Part shown: positions 51,582-59,443 of the stretch, in pieces
How the letters are laid out: each line of letters starts with the position of its first letter
Position numbering within the stretch: position 1 is the stretch's first letter
Assembly: GCA_032229975.1 (NCBI GenBank)
Contig: JAVXVG010000029.1
Location: 44,096 to 108,095 of the forward strand
Length of the DNA: 64,000 nucleotides
Reading direction: 5' to 3'
DNA from: JAIVGV01 sp032229975
GTDB lineage: Bacteria; Acidobacteriota; Blastocatellia; Pyrinomonadales; Pyrinomonadaceae
The notes under the pieces: generated by a model
What the model was told of the DNA's origin: nothing
The model's database searches: none
Seen by the model: the letters and a program-made list of their open reading frames with translations, nothing else
Program-made: the position numbers and the translations under genes

Positions 51582-52109
51582 ATGAGCGAAGACCTGAGCT
51601 TTCCCATAGGTCGTTTCGAGTGGGACAATGACACGACGCAGGCGCGGCGCGAACAGTTGATCGCGGAGATCGCCGACGCGCCGCGACTGTTGCGCCGCGC
51701 CGTCGAAGGCTTGTCGGATGAACAACTCGATACGCCATACAGACCGGACGGCTGGACTGCGCGACAGGTCGCGCATCACGTGCCCGACAGTCACATGAAT
51801 GGCTTCACGCGCGTCAAGCTGGCCCTCACGGAAGACGTGCCGACCATCAAGACTTACGAAGAGTCGCGCTTCGCTCTGCTCGGCGACGTGCGCGCCACGC
51901 CCATCGAAGTCTCGCTTGCCTTGCTCGACGCGCTGCACGTGCGCTGGGTCGCGCTCTTCCGCACGATGTCTGATGCTGACTACGCGCGCAAATTTCGCCA
52001 CCCGGAGATCGGCCTCCTCTCGCTCGATAAACAACTCGCGCTCTACGCTTGGCACGGTCGTCATCACGTCGCGCACGTCACGCGTTTGCGCGAGCGCATG
52101 GGCTGGTAG
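51582..52109 (+). CDS. DinB/YfiT superfamily putative metal-dependent enzyme
   Basis: 175 residues from the ATG at 51582, with GGAGG 5 bases upstream. Four-helix DinB-like fold with GWTARQVAHHVPDSHMNG (first metal-binding His) and LALYAWHGRHHVAHVTRLRE (paired His near the C-terminus). The YfiT/BstA branch includes thiol-transferases and hydrolase-like proteins, so a thiol S-transferase role is possible. No thiol biosynthesis genes are adjacent. Confidence 0.85.
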   Translation: MSEDLSFPIGRFEWDNDTTQARREQLIAEIADAPRLLRRAVEGLSDEQLDTPYRPDGWTARQVAHHVPDSHMNGFTRVKLALTEDVPTIKTYEESRFALLGDVRATPIEVSLALLDALHVRWVALFRTMSDADYARKFRHPEIGLLSLDKQLALYAWHGRHHVAHVTRLRERMGW

Positions 52110-52131
52110 CGGTTCACTCACGGCAACATCA

Positions 52132-53688
52132 TCAGAGTTTGATCCGTGATAGCGACGCGCGTTGAGACGTGCGGCGCGCGGGTCGCATCGCAGAGCGCAG
52201 TGCGTCGGCGAGTTTCGCCGCGCCTTCGCGCGTCTCGCGTTCGTTGTAGGCGGCGTAGCCGAGCAGCAGCCCGCCGCGACGCCTCGCGTCGATCCCTTGC
52301 GGCGCGAACGCAGAGAGCGGCTGCGCCTGCACGCCGCGCGCGTCAGCTTCACGCGCGACCACGCGATCATCGACTCCTTCGGGCAGCCACGCGAGCAAGT
52401 GCATCCCTGCGGACGAAGGCGCGATCTCGACAGTGTCGCTGAACTCGCGCCGCAACGACGAGACGAGCGCGGCGCGACGTTCGGCGTAGAGCGCGCGCAT
52501 CCGTCGGATGTGGCGCGCGAAGTGGCCCTCCGTGATGAAGTCGCAGACGATGGTTTGATCGACGACGGGCGAGCACCAGCCGACGAGTGCGCGCGCGCTT
52601 GAGAAGGCATCGATCAAATCCGTGGGCACGACCATGTAGCCCAAGCGCAGCGATGCGAAGAGAACTTTGCTGAACGTGCCCAGATAGATCACTCTCCCCT
52701 CGCGGTCGAGCCCCTGCATCGCCGCAAGCGGTCGTCCTTCGTAGCGAAACTCGCTGTCGTAGTCGTCTTCCAAAACCCAAGAGCCCGCACGACTGGCCCA
52801 CTCAAGCAATTCAAGTCTGCGCGCGAGTGAGAGCGTGACGCCGAGCGGATACTGATGCGACGGCGAGACGTAAGCCATGCGCGCGTCGGCGCACAAACGC
52901 GCGCCCGCCGCGACGTTGATGCCTTCCGTATCAACCGGCACGTGGACGAGTCGCGCGCCTGCGGCAACGAGTGCGCCGCGCGCCGCGAGGTAGCCATACT
53001 CTTCGACCCACACCGCGTCGCCATCATTGAGCAGCACGCGCGCCGAGAGATCGACCGCTTGCTGCGTGCCTGCAACGACAATCACCTGTTCGGGCGTGCA
53101 ACTCACTGCGCGCGCCGCGCCGAGATAGTGAGCGATGGCCTCGCGCAAAGGCCGAAAGCCAGCCGGATCGCCGTAAGCTAAAAGATCGCGGCGCGGTCTG
53201 CGCCAGTGGCGCGCGACGAGTCGCGACCACACGTCGAAGGGGAAAGCATCGAGGGCCGGAATACCCGTGCGAAAAGGCCTGATGCTGCCGAACGCGGGCG
53301 CGTGCGTCGTGATTAAAGTCGATGCGAGCAGTTCGCCGCGACTCGAAAGCCTGCGTCCCTTCGCGACGGCGCGCGGCGCGCGTCGGAGGTTGGCGCGTGC
53401 GTTGAGTAGATCGTCCGGCAGAGATTCGGAGACGAACGTGCCCGCGCCGACCCGGCCCTCGACGTAGCCTTCGGCGAGCAGTTGCTCGAACGCGCTCATC
53501 ACAGTGTTGCGCGAGACTGTAAGCTCTGCGGCCATCTCGCGCGTCGCGGGCAAGCGCGTCCCCGGCGCAAGCCGGCCTTCAAGGATGGCCGTCCGCAGGT
53601 TCTCATAGAGCTGCCGGTAGAGCGGCGTGTCTGCGCGCGGATCGAGACTCGCGGCGGCGAGCGGGACGGCGTTCGAGCTTTTACCCAT
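52132..53688 (-). CDS. MocR/PdxR-type transcriptional regulator (GntR wHTH plus aminotransferase fold)
   Basis: 518 residues from the ATG at 53688, with GAGGAGGAAG upstream. The winged helix is PLYRQLYENLRTAILEGRLA and LPATREMAAELTVSRNTVMS. The fold-type I aminotransferase domain has LLAYGDPAGFRPLREAIAHY, a Gly-rich GTQQAVDLSA, LEDDYDSEFRYEG and the PLP-binding Lys in YLGTFSKVLFASLRLGYMV. Members sense PLP and often regulate a divergent gene. Here the divergent gene is a pyridoxamine-phosphate-oxidase-like protein, which fits the family's role in B6 metabolism. Confidence 0.92.
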   Translation of the reverse strand: MGKSSNAVPLAAASLDPRADTPLYRQLYENLRTAILEGRLAPGTRLPATREMAAELTVSRNTVMSAFEQLLAEGYVEGRVGAGTFVSESLPDDLLNARANLRRAPRAVAKGRRLSSRGELLASTLITTHAPAFGSIRPFRTGIPALDAFPFDVWSRLVARHWRRPRRDLLAYGDPAGFRPLREAIAHYLGAARAVSCTPEQVIVVAGTQQAVDLSARVLLNDGDAVWVEEYGYLAARGALVAAGARLVHVPVDTEGINVAAGARLCADARMAYVSPSHQYPLGVTLSLARRLELLEWASRAGSWVLEDDYDSEFRYEGRPLAAMQGLDREGRVIYLGTFSKVLFASLRLGYMVVPTDLIDAFSSARALVGWCSPVVDQTIVCDFITEGHFARHIRRMRALYAERRAALVSSLRREFSDTVEIAPSSAGMHLLAWLPEGVDDRVVAREADARGVQAQPLSAFAPQGIDARRRGGLLLGYAAYNERETREGAAKLADALRSAMRPARRTSQRASLSRIKL

Positions 53689-53730
53689 CAGACTTCCTCC
53701 TCGTCTCAATGCGACTGCGATCATACGCGT

Positions 53731-53780
53731 GATTGGCACTCGTGGTTCTCGATGAAATGGAACTTGCGAGCCAGCCAATC
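53731..53780. promoter_or_regulatory. Inverted repeat, candidate MocR operator
   Basis: GATTGGC (53731-53737) and GCCAATC (53774-53780) are perfect inverted copies with centres 43 bp apart, about four helical turns, inside the 162-bp divergent gap. MocR-type regulators often bind two spaced half-sites between themselves and their target gene. Confidence 0.4.
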
Positions 53781-53850
53781 CGACGTACAGTTTCGACCCG
53801 ACACATGGCGATGAAATCACTTGCCGTGTCGCACGAGTTGAAGAGGAGGA

Positions 53851-54531
53851 ATGATCGCTTTGGAAAATTTCGAGCGGACTGATCGCACGGCGGCGCGGCG
53901 TCTGCCGCAGCGCGCGTCTTATGAACGCGAGGTGGTCTATGAAATTCTCGACGCAGGTTTCGTCTGTCACGTCGCTTTCGTCCGCGAGGGCCAGCCCTTC
54001 ATCATCCCGACGGCTTACGGGCGCGCGGGCGATATGCTCTACCTGCACGGTTCGCGCGCGAGCCGGATGCTGAAGACTTTGAGCGCGGGCGTCGAGACGT
54101 GCGTCGAGGTAACGCACGTTGACGGGCTCGTGCTCGCGCGCTCCGCTTTTCATCACTCGCTCAACTATCGCTCGGTCATCGTCTTCGGTCGCGCCGAAGT
54201 CGTGGAAGAGGCGACGGAGAAACGGAAGGCTCTGCGCGCGTTCACGGAGCACTTGATTCGCGGTCGCTGGGACGAAGTGCGCGAGCCGAATGAGCGCGAG
54301 CTTGCCGCGACACTCGTCCTGCGTCTCCCGCTACGGGAAGCCTCCGCGAAAGTACGGACGGGGCCACCCATTGATGACGAAGAAGATTTGTCGCTGCCCA
54401 TCTGGGCCGGCGTGCTCCCGCTTCGCACAGTCGCGGGCGAGCCCTTGAGTGATCCGTTGCTCGGCGGAGATGTCGCCGTGTCGCGCGTCGTCACAGAGTA
54501 CGCGCGTCGGGTTAACGAGCGACCGGAGTAA
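53851..54531 (+). CDS. Pyridoxamine 5'-phosphate oxidase-like FMN-binding protein
   Basis: 226 residues, with GAGGAGGA directly before the ATG. Split-barrel flavin fold of the PNPOx/NimA-like group: GFVCHVAFVREGQPFIIPTA (substrate and FMN site), LYLHGSRASRMLKTL, and SLNYRSVIVFGRAEVV. Such proteins reduce or bind flavin-linked substrates; classical PdxH activity is not certain. The divergent MocR gene suggests regulation by vitamin B6 status. Confidence 0.85.
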   Translation: MIALENFERTDRTAARRLPQRASYEREVVYEILDAGFVCHVAFVREGQPFIIPTAYGRAGDMLYLHGSRASRMLKTLSAGVETCVEVTHVDGLVLARSAFHHSLNYRSVIVFGRAEVVEEATEKRKALRAFTEHLIRGRWDEVREPNERELAATLVLRLPLREASAKVRTGPPIDDEEDLSLPIWAGVLPLRTVAGEPLSDPLLGGDVAVSRVVTEYARRVNERPE

Positions 54532-54615
54532 GTTCGCACGAATGTCCGTCGTCGCGCGAAAGCCTTGACGAAGCCGACGCCTTCAAACAACAATCGCGCG
54601 CGGAGGATTCACTTG

Positions 54616-56343
54616 ATGAAGCGTAGAAACTTTTTGCGCGGCACTCTCGCGGGAACTGCACTCTCGCTCGCCGCGCCCGCTCTCTCGCTGGCGCGCGTCA
54701 ACGGCAACGGTCGCGAAGGTTGCGACGATGACGCGCTCGACGGCGCGAACGCGGTCGCTGCCGTCAAGCCGTTCGAGCTTGAGGAGATGACGATTGCGGA
54801 GATGCAGGAGGGGATGCGCTCCGGCAAGTTCACGGCGCGCGCGCTCACGCGGGATTATCTTGAGCGGATCGAAGACGTGGATAAAAAAGGGCCATCACTC
54901 AACTCCGTCATCGAGACGAACCCGGATGCTCTGGAGATTGCCGAATCTCTGGATCGCGGGCGCAAAGCGGGCCGCGTGCGCGGCGCACTGCACGGCATTC
55001 CCGTCCTCATCAAAGACAACATCGACACGGGGGATCGTATGCAGACGACCGCCGGATCGCTCGCGCTCGTCGGACAAACAACGCCGCGCGATGCCTTCAT
55101 CGTCGGTCGTCTGCGCGAGGCTGGCGCGATTCTCATCGGCAAGACGAATTTGAGCGAGTGGGCCAACTTTCGCTCGACGCATTCGACGAGCGGTTGGAGC
55201 GGTCGCGGCGGGCAGACACACAATCCTTACGCGCTCGACCGCAACCCTTGCGGCTCAAGCTCTGGATCGGGCGCGGCGACGAGCGCGAACCTGTGCGCCG
55301 TCGCGGTCGGCACGGAGACCGATGGATCGATAGTCTGTCCTTCGTCGTCGAACTCACTCGTCGGCATCAAGCCCACTGTCGGACTCGTCAGTCGCACAGG
55401 CATCATCCCGATCTCGCACACGCAGGACACGGCGGGCCCCATGGCGCGCACGGTCGCCGACGCAGCCACACTCCTCGGCGTGCTCGCGGGCGTTGACCCG
55501 CGTGATGCGGCAACGACGGAGAGTCGCGGCAAAGCGCAAGCCGACTACACGCGTTACCTGACGGCCACCTCTCTGCGCGGCGCGCGCATCGGTGTCGCGC
55601 GAAAATATTTCGGCTTCAGCGACCGCGTCGATAAGTTGATGAAGGACGCTCTCGATCTGATGAAGCGCGAGGGCGCGACCATCGTCGATCCGGCGGACAT
55701 CCCGACGGGCAGCCAGCTTGACGATGCCGAGAGTCTAGTCCTGCGCTTCGAGTTCAAAGCCGATCTCAACAAGTATCTGCAAGAGCGCGGCACACGCGAG
55801 GGCGCGCGCACGCTCGCCGAGCTGATCAAGTTCAACGAGGACAATCGCGTGAGCGAGATGCCCTACTTCGGGCAAGAACTTTTCCAGCAATCGCAGGAGA
55901 AGGGGCCCTTGACGACGAAAGCCTACGTCGATGCGGTCGCGAAGAATCACAAGCTCTCGCGCGCTCTAGGGATCGACGCGATGATCCGGAAGTTTCGTCT
56001 CGACTGCTTCATCGCGCCCACAGGGGGCCCACCGTGGACGACCGATCTCGTCAACGGCGATCACTTCACCGGCGGCTACTCCACGCTCTCTGCGGTCGCG
56101 GGCTACCCACACGTCACCGTTCCGGCGGGCTACGCGCAGGGCCTGCCCGTCGGTATCTCCTTCTTCGGCGCGGCATACTCCGAGCCGCGTCTCATCTCGC
56201 TCGCGTATTCATACGAGCAGGCGTCGAAGCTTCGACGGCCGCCGAAGTTTCTGCCGCACGCTGAGCTGAATCCGAATGAGAACTTTGCGTCCGCCGTTCG
56301 CTCCAGCGCACAACCGTTGACACGCGTGCGCTGCGGCAGTTAG
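54616..56343 (+). CDS. Secreted amidase, amidase-signature family
   Basis: 575 residues from the ATG at 54616, with GGAGG 9 bases upstream. MKRRNFLRGTLAGTALSLAA is a signal peptide with a twin-Arg-like start (RRNFLRG), suggesting Tat export. The Ser-cisSer-Lys triad of the amidase signature is present: Lys133 in IPVLIKDNIDT, cis-Ser in NPCGSSSGSGAAT, and nucleophile Ser238 in GTETDGSIVCPSS. The length is above that of GatA, mostly from the signal and linker. It hydrolyses amide bonds; the natural substrate is unknown. The phenylalanine hydroxylase leader begins at its stop codon. Confidence 0.92.
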   Translation: MKRRNFLRGTLAGTALSLAAPALSLARVNGNGREGCDDDALDGANAVAAVKPFELEEMTIAEMQEGMRSGKFTARALTRDYLERIEDVDKKGPSLNSVIETNPDALEIAESLDRGRKAGRVRGALHGIPVLIKDNIDTGDRMQTTAGSLALVGQTTPRDAFIVGRLREAGAILIGKTNLSEWANFRSTHSTSGWSGRGGQTHNPYALDRNPCGSSSGSGAATSANLCAVAVGTETDGSIVCPSSSNSLVGIKPTVGLVSRTGIIPISHTQDTAGPMARTVADAATLLGVLAGVDPRDAATTESRGKAQADYTRYLTATSLRGARIGVARKYFGFSDRVDKLMKDALDLMKREGATIVDPADIPTGSQLDDAESLVLRFEFKADLNKYLQERGTREGARTLAELIKFNEDNRVSEMPYFGQELFQQSQEKGPLTTKAYVDAVAKNHKLSRALGIDAMIRKFRLDCFIAPTGGPPWTTDLVNGDHFTGGYSTLSAVAGYPHVTVPAGYAQGLPVGISFFGAAYSEPRLISLAYSYEQASKLRRPPKFLPHAELNPNENFASAVRSSAQPLTRVRCGS

Positions 56344-56346
56344 TTT
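56317..56346 (+). promoter_or_regulatory. Promoter of the phenylalanine hydroxylase leader
   Basis: Perfect TTGACA (56317-56322) lies 18 bases before TAGTTT (56341-56346), across the stop of the amidase gene. A start near 56353 would give a leader RNA of about 260 bases before the hydroxylase ATG. The -10 is weak, so the exact start is uncertain. Confidence 0.5.
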
Positions 56347-56387
56347 AGAAACAGCGACGCGAGGAACGCGACGCTCAAACGTTCACG

Positions 56388-56492
56388 ATGAACAAAGCAC
56401 GGCACACTTACCTCGCTTACTATTATTATGGCCCACTCTCTGCGCGGAGGGGTGAGGCGGCGAGAAGCTGTGCGCGCGCGTTCGTCGTCTAG
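56388..56492 (+). CDS. Attenuator leader peptide with a Tyr run
   Basis: 34 codons starting at ATG 56388 and ending at TAG 56490-56492. The peptide begins MNKARHTYLAYYYYG, so five of its first fifteen residues are Tyr (TAC at 56409 and 56418, TAT at 56421, 56424 and 56427). It stands 26 bases before the 5' arm of an intrinsic terminator and 121 bases before the phenylalanine hydroxylase start. No Shine-Dalgarno is visible. The composition, position and product (tyrosine) of the downstream enzyme match a ribosome-mediated attenuator. Confidence 0.65.
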   Translation: MNKARHTYLAYYYYGPLSARRGEAARSCARAFVV

Positions 56493-56518
56493 CGACGCGA
56501 CATCACAGGATTCATCGG

Positions 56519-56570
56519 GCCGACCAACGAACCTTCCGACGCGGGAGATTCGCTGGTCGGCTCTTTTTGT
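56519..56570 (+). terminator. Intrinsic terminator of the phenylalanine hydroxylase attenuator
   Basis: GCCGACCAACGAA (56519-56531) pairs with TTCGCTGGTCGGC (56549-56561) with one mismatch, and CTTCC with GGGAG extends it inside the loop. TCTTTTTGT follows directly. Upstream segments GGTGAGGC (56451-56458) and CGGAGG (56445-56450) can pair with GCCGACC (56519-56525) and CCTTCCG (56532-56538), giving a candidate antiterminator. Confidence 0.85.
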
Positions 56571-56613
56571 CTCTTACGAAAAATCGAGACGAAGCCGAAG
56601 GAGTTTAGAAGTC

Positions 56614-57501
56614 ATGCAGACAGATAAGACGACGCCGCTCAGTGATCATGCCGACGCGCGTCCCGTCTCAGCCGACGCGCGTGTAAGCGACACGGATCGC
56701 AACTCAATCGTCCAACTTGATCCCGATCATCCCGGCTTCCAAGACGCGGACTATCGCGCGCGCCGCAACCACATCGCGCGCCTCGCGCTCGACTACAAGT
56801 CTGACGCACCACTCCCCGATGCGCCCTACATCGCGGATGAGCACGCGCTCTGGCGCATCGTGCGCGAAGAGGTTGATGCCGCACACGAGCGACACGCCTG
56901 CGCCGAATACTTGGAAGCAAAGCGACGACTCGATCTGCCGCGCGAGCGCATCCCGCAACTGCGCGAAGTCTCCGCGCGTGTGGAAGCGATCAGCGGCTTT
57001 CGTCTCGCGCCGGTCGCGGGGTTGGTCGCGCCGCGCGTCTTTCTTGAATCGCTCGCCGACGGAGTTTTCCTCTGCACGCAGTACATCCGCCATCCTTCGA
57101 CGCCGCTCTACACGCCTGAGCCGGACGTGGTGCACGAACTGCTCGGTCACGCCGTCACGCTCGCCAGCCCTCGTCTCGCCGAACTCAACCGACTCTTCGG
57201 CGTCGCCGTCCGACGCGCTGAGACTGAGGAATCATTCGCACGCCTAGCGCGGGCCTACTGGTTCACGGTCGAGTTCGGCGTCGTGCGCGAAGGTGGAACG
57301 ATCAAGGCCTACGGCACGGGCCTGCTCTCAAGCGCGGGCGAGCTTGAAGCAATGCGAGACGTTGAGCTTCGCCCGCTCGATCTCGATGCCGCCTCGCGCG
57401 CCGATTATGATCCGACACACTTCCAGCCCGTGCTCTTCTGCGCTGACTCGTTCGACGCGATGAGCCGTGCCGTCTCGGACTTTCTCATCAGTTGGGCATG
57501 A
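56614..57501 (+). CDS. phhA: Phenylalanine 4-monooxygenase (aromatic amino acid hydroxylase)
   Basis: 295 residues from the ATG at 56614, with AAGGAG 10 bases upstream. The frame is open further upstream but that stretch covers the attenuator hairpin and is not family-like. The non-haem iron ligands are His174 and His179 in PDVVHELLGHAVTLASP and Glu220 in YWFTVEFGVV. GFRLAPVAGLVAPRVFLESL and TQYIRHPSTPLYTPEPDVVH are typical, and there is no ACT domain, as in other bacterial enzymes. It uses tetrahydropterin and O2 to convert phenylalanine to tyrosine. No pterin dehydratase gene is adjacent. Confidence 0.95.
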   Translation: MQTDKTTPLSDHADARPVSADARVSDTDRNSIVQLDPDHPGFQDADYRARRNHIARLALDYKSDAPLPDAPYIADEHALWRIVREEVDAAHERHACAEYLEAKRRLDLPRERIPQLREVSARVEAISGFRLAPVAGLVAPRVFLESLADGVFLCTQYIRHPSTPLYTPEPDVVHELLGHAVTLASPRLAELNRLFGVAVRRAETEESFARLARAYWFTVEFGVVREGGTIKAYGTGLLSSAGELEAMRDVELRPLDLDAASRADYDPTHFQPVLFCADSFDAMSRAVSDFLISWA

Positions 57502-57622
57502 AGTCGCGCGTGGTGTTTGCTCGCGACGCGAAGTGGCTTACTATGGCGACAGACAATTTCAGAATCAGGCAATAGAGTTGGCGGCGCGCTTTGATCTTCA
57601 AGGCGGGAGGCGGTGGGCTCGC

Positions 57623-58084
57623 GTGTTCGCATTCATCTACTTCGCGCAGGGCGACGCAGGCGGCTACATCAGCTCGCCCGCGAGGGGCGGCATTGAGACG
57701 ACGGTCGTCAGCGCGGTGCAATGGCTGAAACTCGCCATCGAGACGACGGGCGCGATCATCATCGGGCTCGGCGTCGTGTCGGCGGCGGCGCAGTTCGTGC
57801 GCGCGCTCATGCCGCCGAAGGTCGAGAGCTACAACGGCATCCGCCTGACGCTGGCGCGCTACCTCGCACTCGCTCTGGAGTTTCAACTCGGCGCGGACAT
57901 TCTCACGACGGCGGTGGCCCCCTCGTGGGATCAGATCGGCAAGCTCGGAGCCATCGCCGTCATCCGCACGACGCTCAACTTTTTTCTCACGCGCGAGATG
58001 AGCGAAGAGCGGCAGACGACGCGCGTCGCGGGCGTCGGCGCGGATCAACTGCCGCAAGAGCCGCCGCAAGATGCATCGCGTTGA
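57623..58084 (+). CDS. DUF1622-like membrane protein
   Basis: About 153 residues from a GTG at 57623; the frame is open upstream into the hydroxylase gene, so the start is uncertain. Two or three transmembrane helices are present: AIETTGAIIIGLGVVSAAAQ, TLARYLALALEFQLGADIL and a shorter one at IGKLGAIAVIRTTLNFFLTR. LEFQLGADILTTAVAPSWDQ followed by IGKLGAIAVIRTTLNFFL is the family signature. Function unknown. Confidence 0.7.
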   Translation: MFAFIYFAQGDAGGYISSPARGGIETTVVSAVQWLKLAIETTGAIIIGLGVVSAAAQFVRALMPPKVESYNGIRLTLARYLALALEFQLGADILTTAVAPSWDQIGKLGAIAVIRTTLNFFLTREMSEERQTTRVAGVGADQLPQEPPQDASR

Positions 58085-58149
58085 GCGCGTGGAAGAGTAG
58101 TTGTCGATCAAATGATTGACGGGAGATCAACAAGGAGTTGACTAAAGAG

Positions 58150-58746
58150 ATGAGCGCAATCGAACGCAGGATCGCGGAGAGTGAAGGGCGCGCGCAGGAC
58201 GTAGCGAAGGGACTCATGGCGGGGATGATCGGCGGCTTCGTCGCGTCGCTCGTGATGAATCAGTTTCAGCAGGCGTCACAGAAACTGATCGAGGGAGAGG
58301 AGCGCGGGCACGGCGCGCAGTCGATGCAGCAGGGCGCGCCCCGTCACGGCGCGGGCGAGATGCTGCGCGAGCGCGGCGTGGACTCGTCAGACGATGATGC
58401 GACGGAACGCACAGCCTCCGCGATCTCCGTCGGCGTCTTCGATCACGAGTTGACGAAGAGTGAGAAGGAGGGGGCGGGCACGGCGGTTCACTACGCCTTC
58501 GGCACAGGCACGGGCGCGTTCTACGGCGCGGCTGCGGAACTCGCGCCCGCGCTGACCACGGGCGCGGGCGCACCCTTCGGCGCGGCGGTGTGGCTCGCGG
58601 CGGATGAAGGGCTCGTGCCCCTGCTCGGTCTCTCGAAGTCGCCGACGGAGTATCCCGTCTCGACGCATCTCTACTCGCTCGCATCGCACTTCGTCTATGG
58701 TCTCACGACCGAACTTGTTCGCCGCGTCGTCCGCGACCGGCTCTGA
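58150..58746 (+). CDS. DUF1440-like membrane protein
   Basis: 198 residues from ATG 58150; a TTG at 58138 is an alternative start. VAKGLMAGMIGGFVASLVMN opens the domain, which is predicted to be membrane-bound with three or four segments (GTGTGAFYGAAAELAPAL, AAVWLAADEGLVPLLGLS). SHFVYGLTTELVRRVVR closes it. The family is of unknown function. Probably cotranscribed with the preceding membrane gene 65 bp upstream. Confidence 0.7.
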   Translation: MSAIERRIAESEGRAQDVAKGLMAGMIGGFVASLVMNQFQQASQKLIEGEERGHGAQSMQQGAPRHGAGEMLRERGVDSSDDDATERTASAISVGVFDHELTKSEKEGAGTAVHYAFGTGTGAFYGAAAELAPALTTGAGAPFGAAVWLAADEGLVPLLGLSKSPTEYPVSTHLYSLASHFVYGLTTELVRRVVRDRL

Positions 58747-58810
58747 AGCGCACCGCTCGCGTGCGAACGATCAGCGCGTTGCGGCGTGAAAATAGAGAGG
58801 CGAGTTTGAC

Positions 58811-59416
58811 GTGCGACAAGACGTGATTGAATCAAAGACGGAACAGGTGATCCTCGTTGACGAGCAGGATCGCGAGTTGGGATTCGCGGAGAAACTTGCG
58901 GCGCACCGCGCGGGCGCGCTGCATCGCGCGTTCTCGGTCTTCGTCTTTGACGAGCGCGGTCGCTTGCTGTTGCAGAAGCGCGCTGCGGCGAAGTATCACT
59001 CCGGCGGCTTGTGGTCGAACACGGCTTGCGGGCATCCGCGACCAAGCGAGACAACAGATGAAGCTGCGCGCCGACGCTTGCGCGAAGAGATGAACATCGA
59101 GTGCGAGTTGCGCGAGGCGTTCAGTTTCATCTATCACGCTGGTGTAGGCGGCGCGCTTGTCGAACACGAGTTCGATCACGTCTTCGTCGGCGAGCACGCG
59201 AGTGATCCCGCGCCGGACGTTGCGGAAGTTGAAAGTTGGAAGTGGATCGCTTTGGACGATCTGCGTCGCGATCTCGCGCGCGAGTCGCATCTCTACAGCG
59301 CGTGGTTGAAACTCGCGGTCGAGTCGGAAGAGTGGCGGCGTGTCGAGGGGGCCATCTTCGACGCGCAGACGGCGCGAGAGCGCGACGCGATGAGTGCGAG
59401 ATTGAAACAGAGTTGA
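58811..59416 (+). CDS. idi: Isopentenyl-diphosphate delta-isomerase, type I
   Basis: 201 residues from a GTG at 58811. Nudix-fold isomerase: VILVDEQDRELGFAEKLAAH, HRAFSVFVFDERGRLLLQKR, the catalytic Cys in WSNTACGHPRP (about residue 73) and Glu in VEHEFDHVFVGEH. It interconverts isopentenyl and dimethylallyl diphosphates for isoprenoid synthesis, including the undecaprenyl carrier used by the polysaccharide locus. No other isoprenoid genes are adjacent. Confidence 0.93.
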   Translation: MRQDVIESKTEQVILVDEQDRELGFAEKLAAHRAGALHRAFSVFVFDERGRLLLQKRAAAKYHSGGLWSNTACGHPRPSETTDEAARRRLREEMNIECELREAFSFIYHAGVGGALVEHEFDHVFVGEHASDPAPDVAEVESWKWIALDDLRRDLARESHLYSAWLKLAVESEEWRRVEGAIFDAQTARERDAMSARLKQS

Positions 59417-59443
59417 CTGACAACGAAAACACGGAGGGGAAAG

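Noticed and set aside
56428..56613. N-terminal extension of phenylalanine hydroxylase
   Set aside because: The frame is open, but it would encode the terminator stem and T tract, and the family length is reached from the ATG at 56614, which has its own AAGGAG.
56344..56613. T-box riboswitch
   Set aside because: The conserved T-box sequence and specifier-loop arrangement were not found; the Tyr-rich ORF fits leader-peptide attenuation better.
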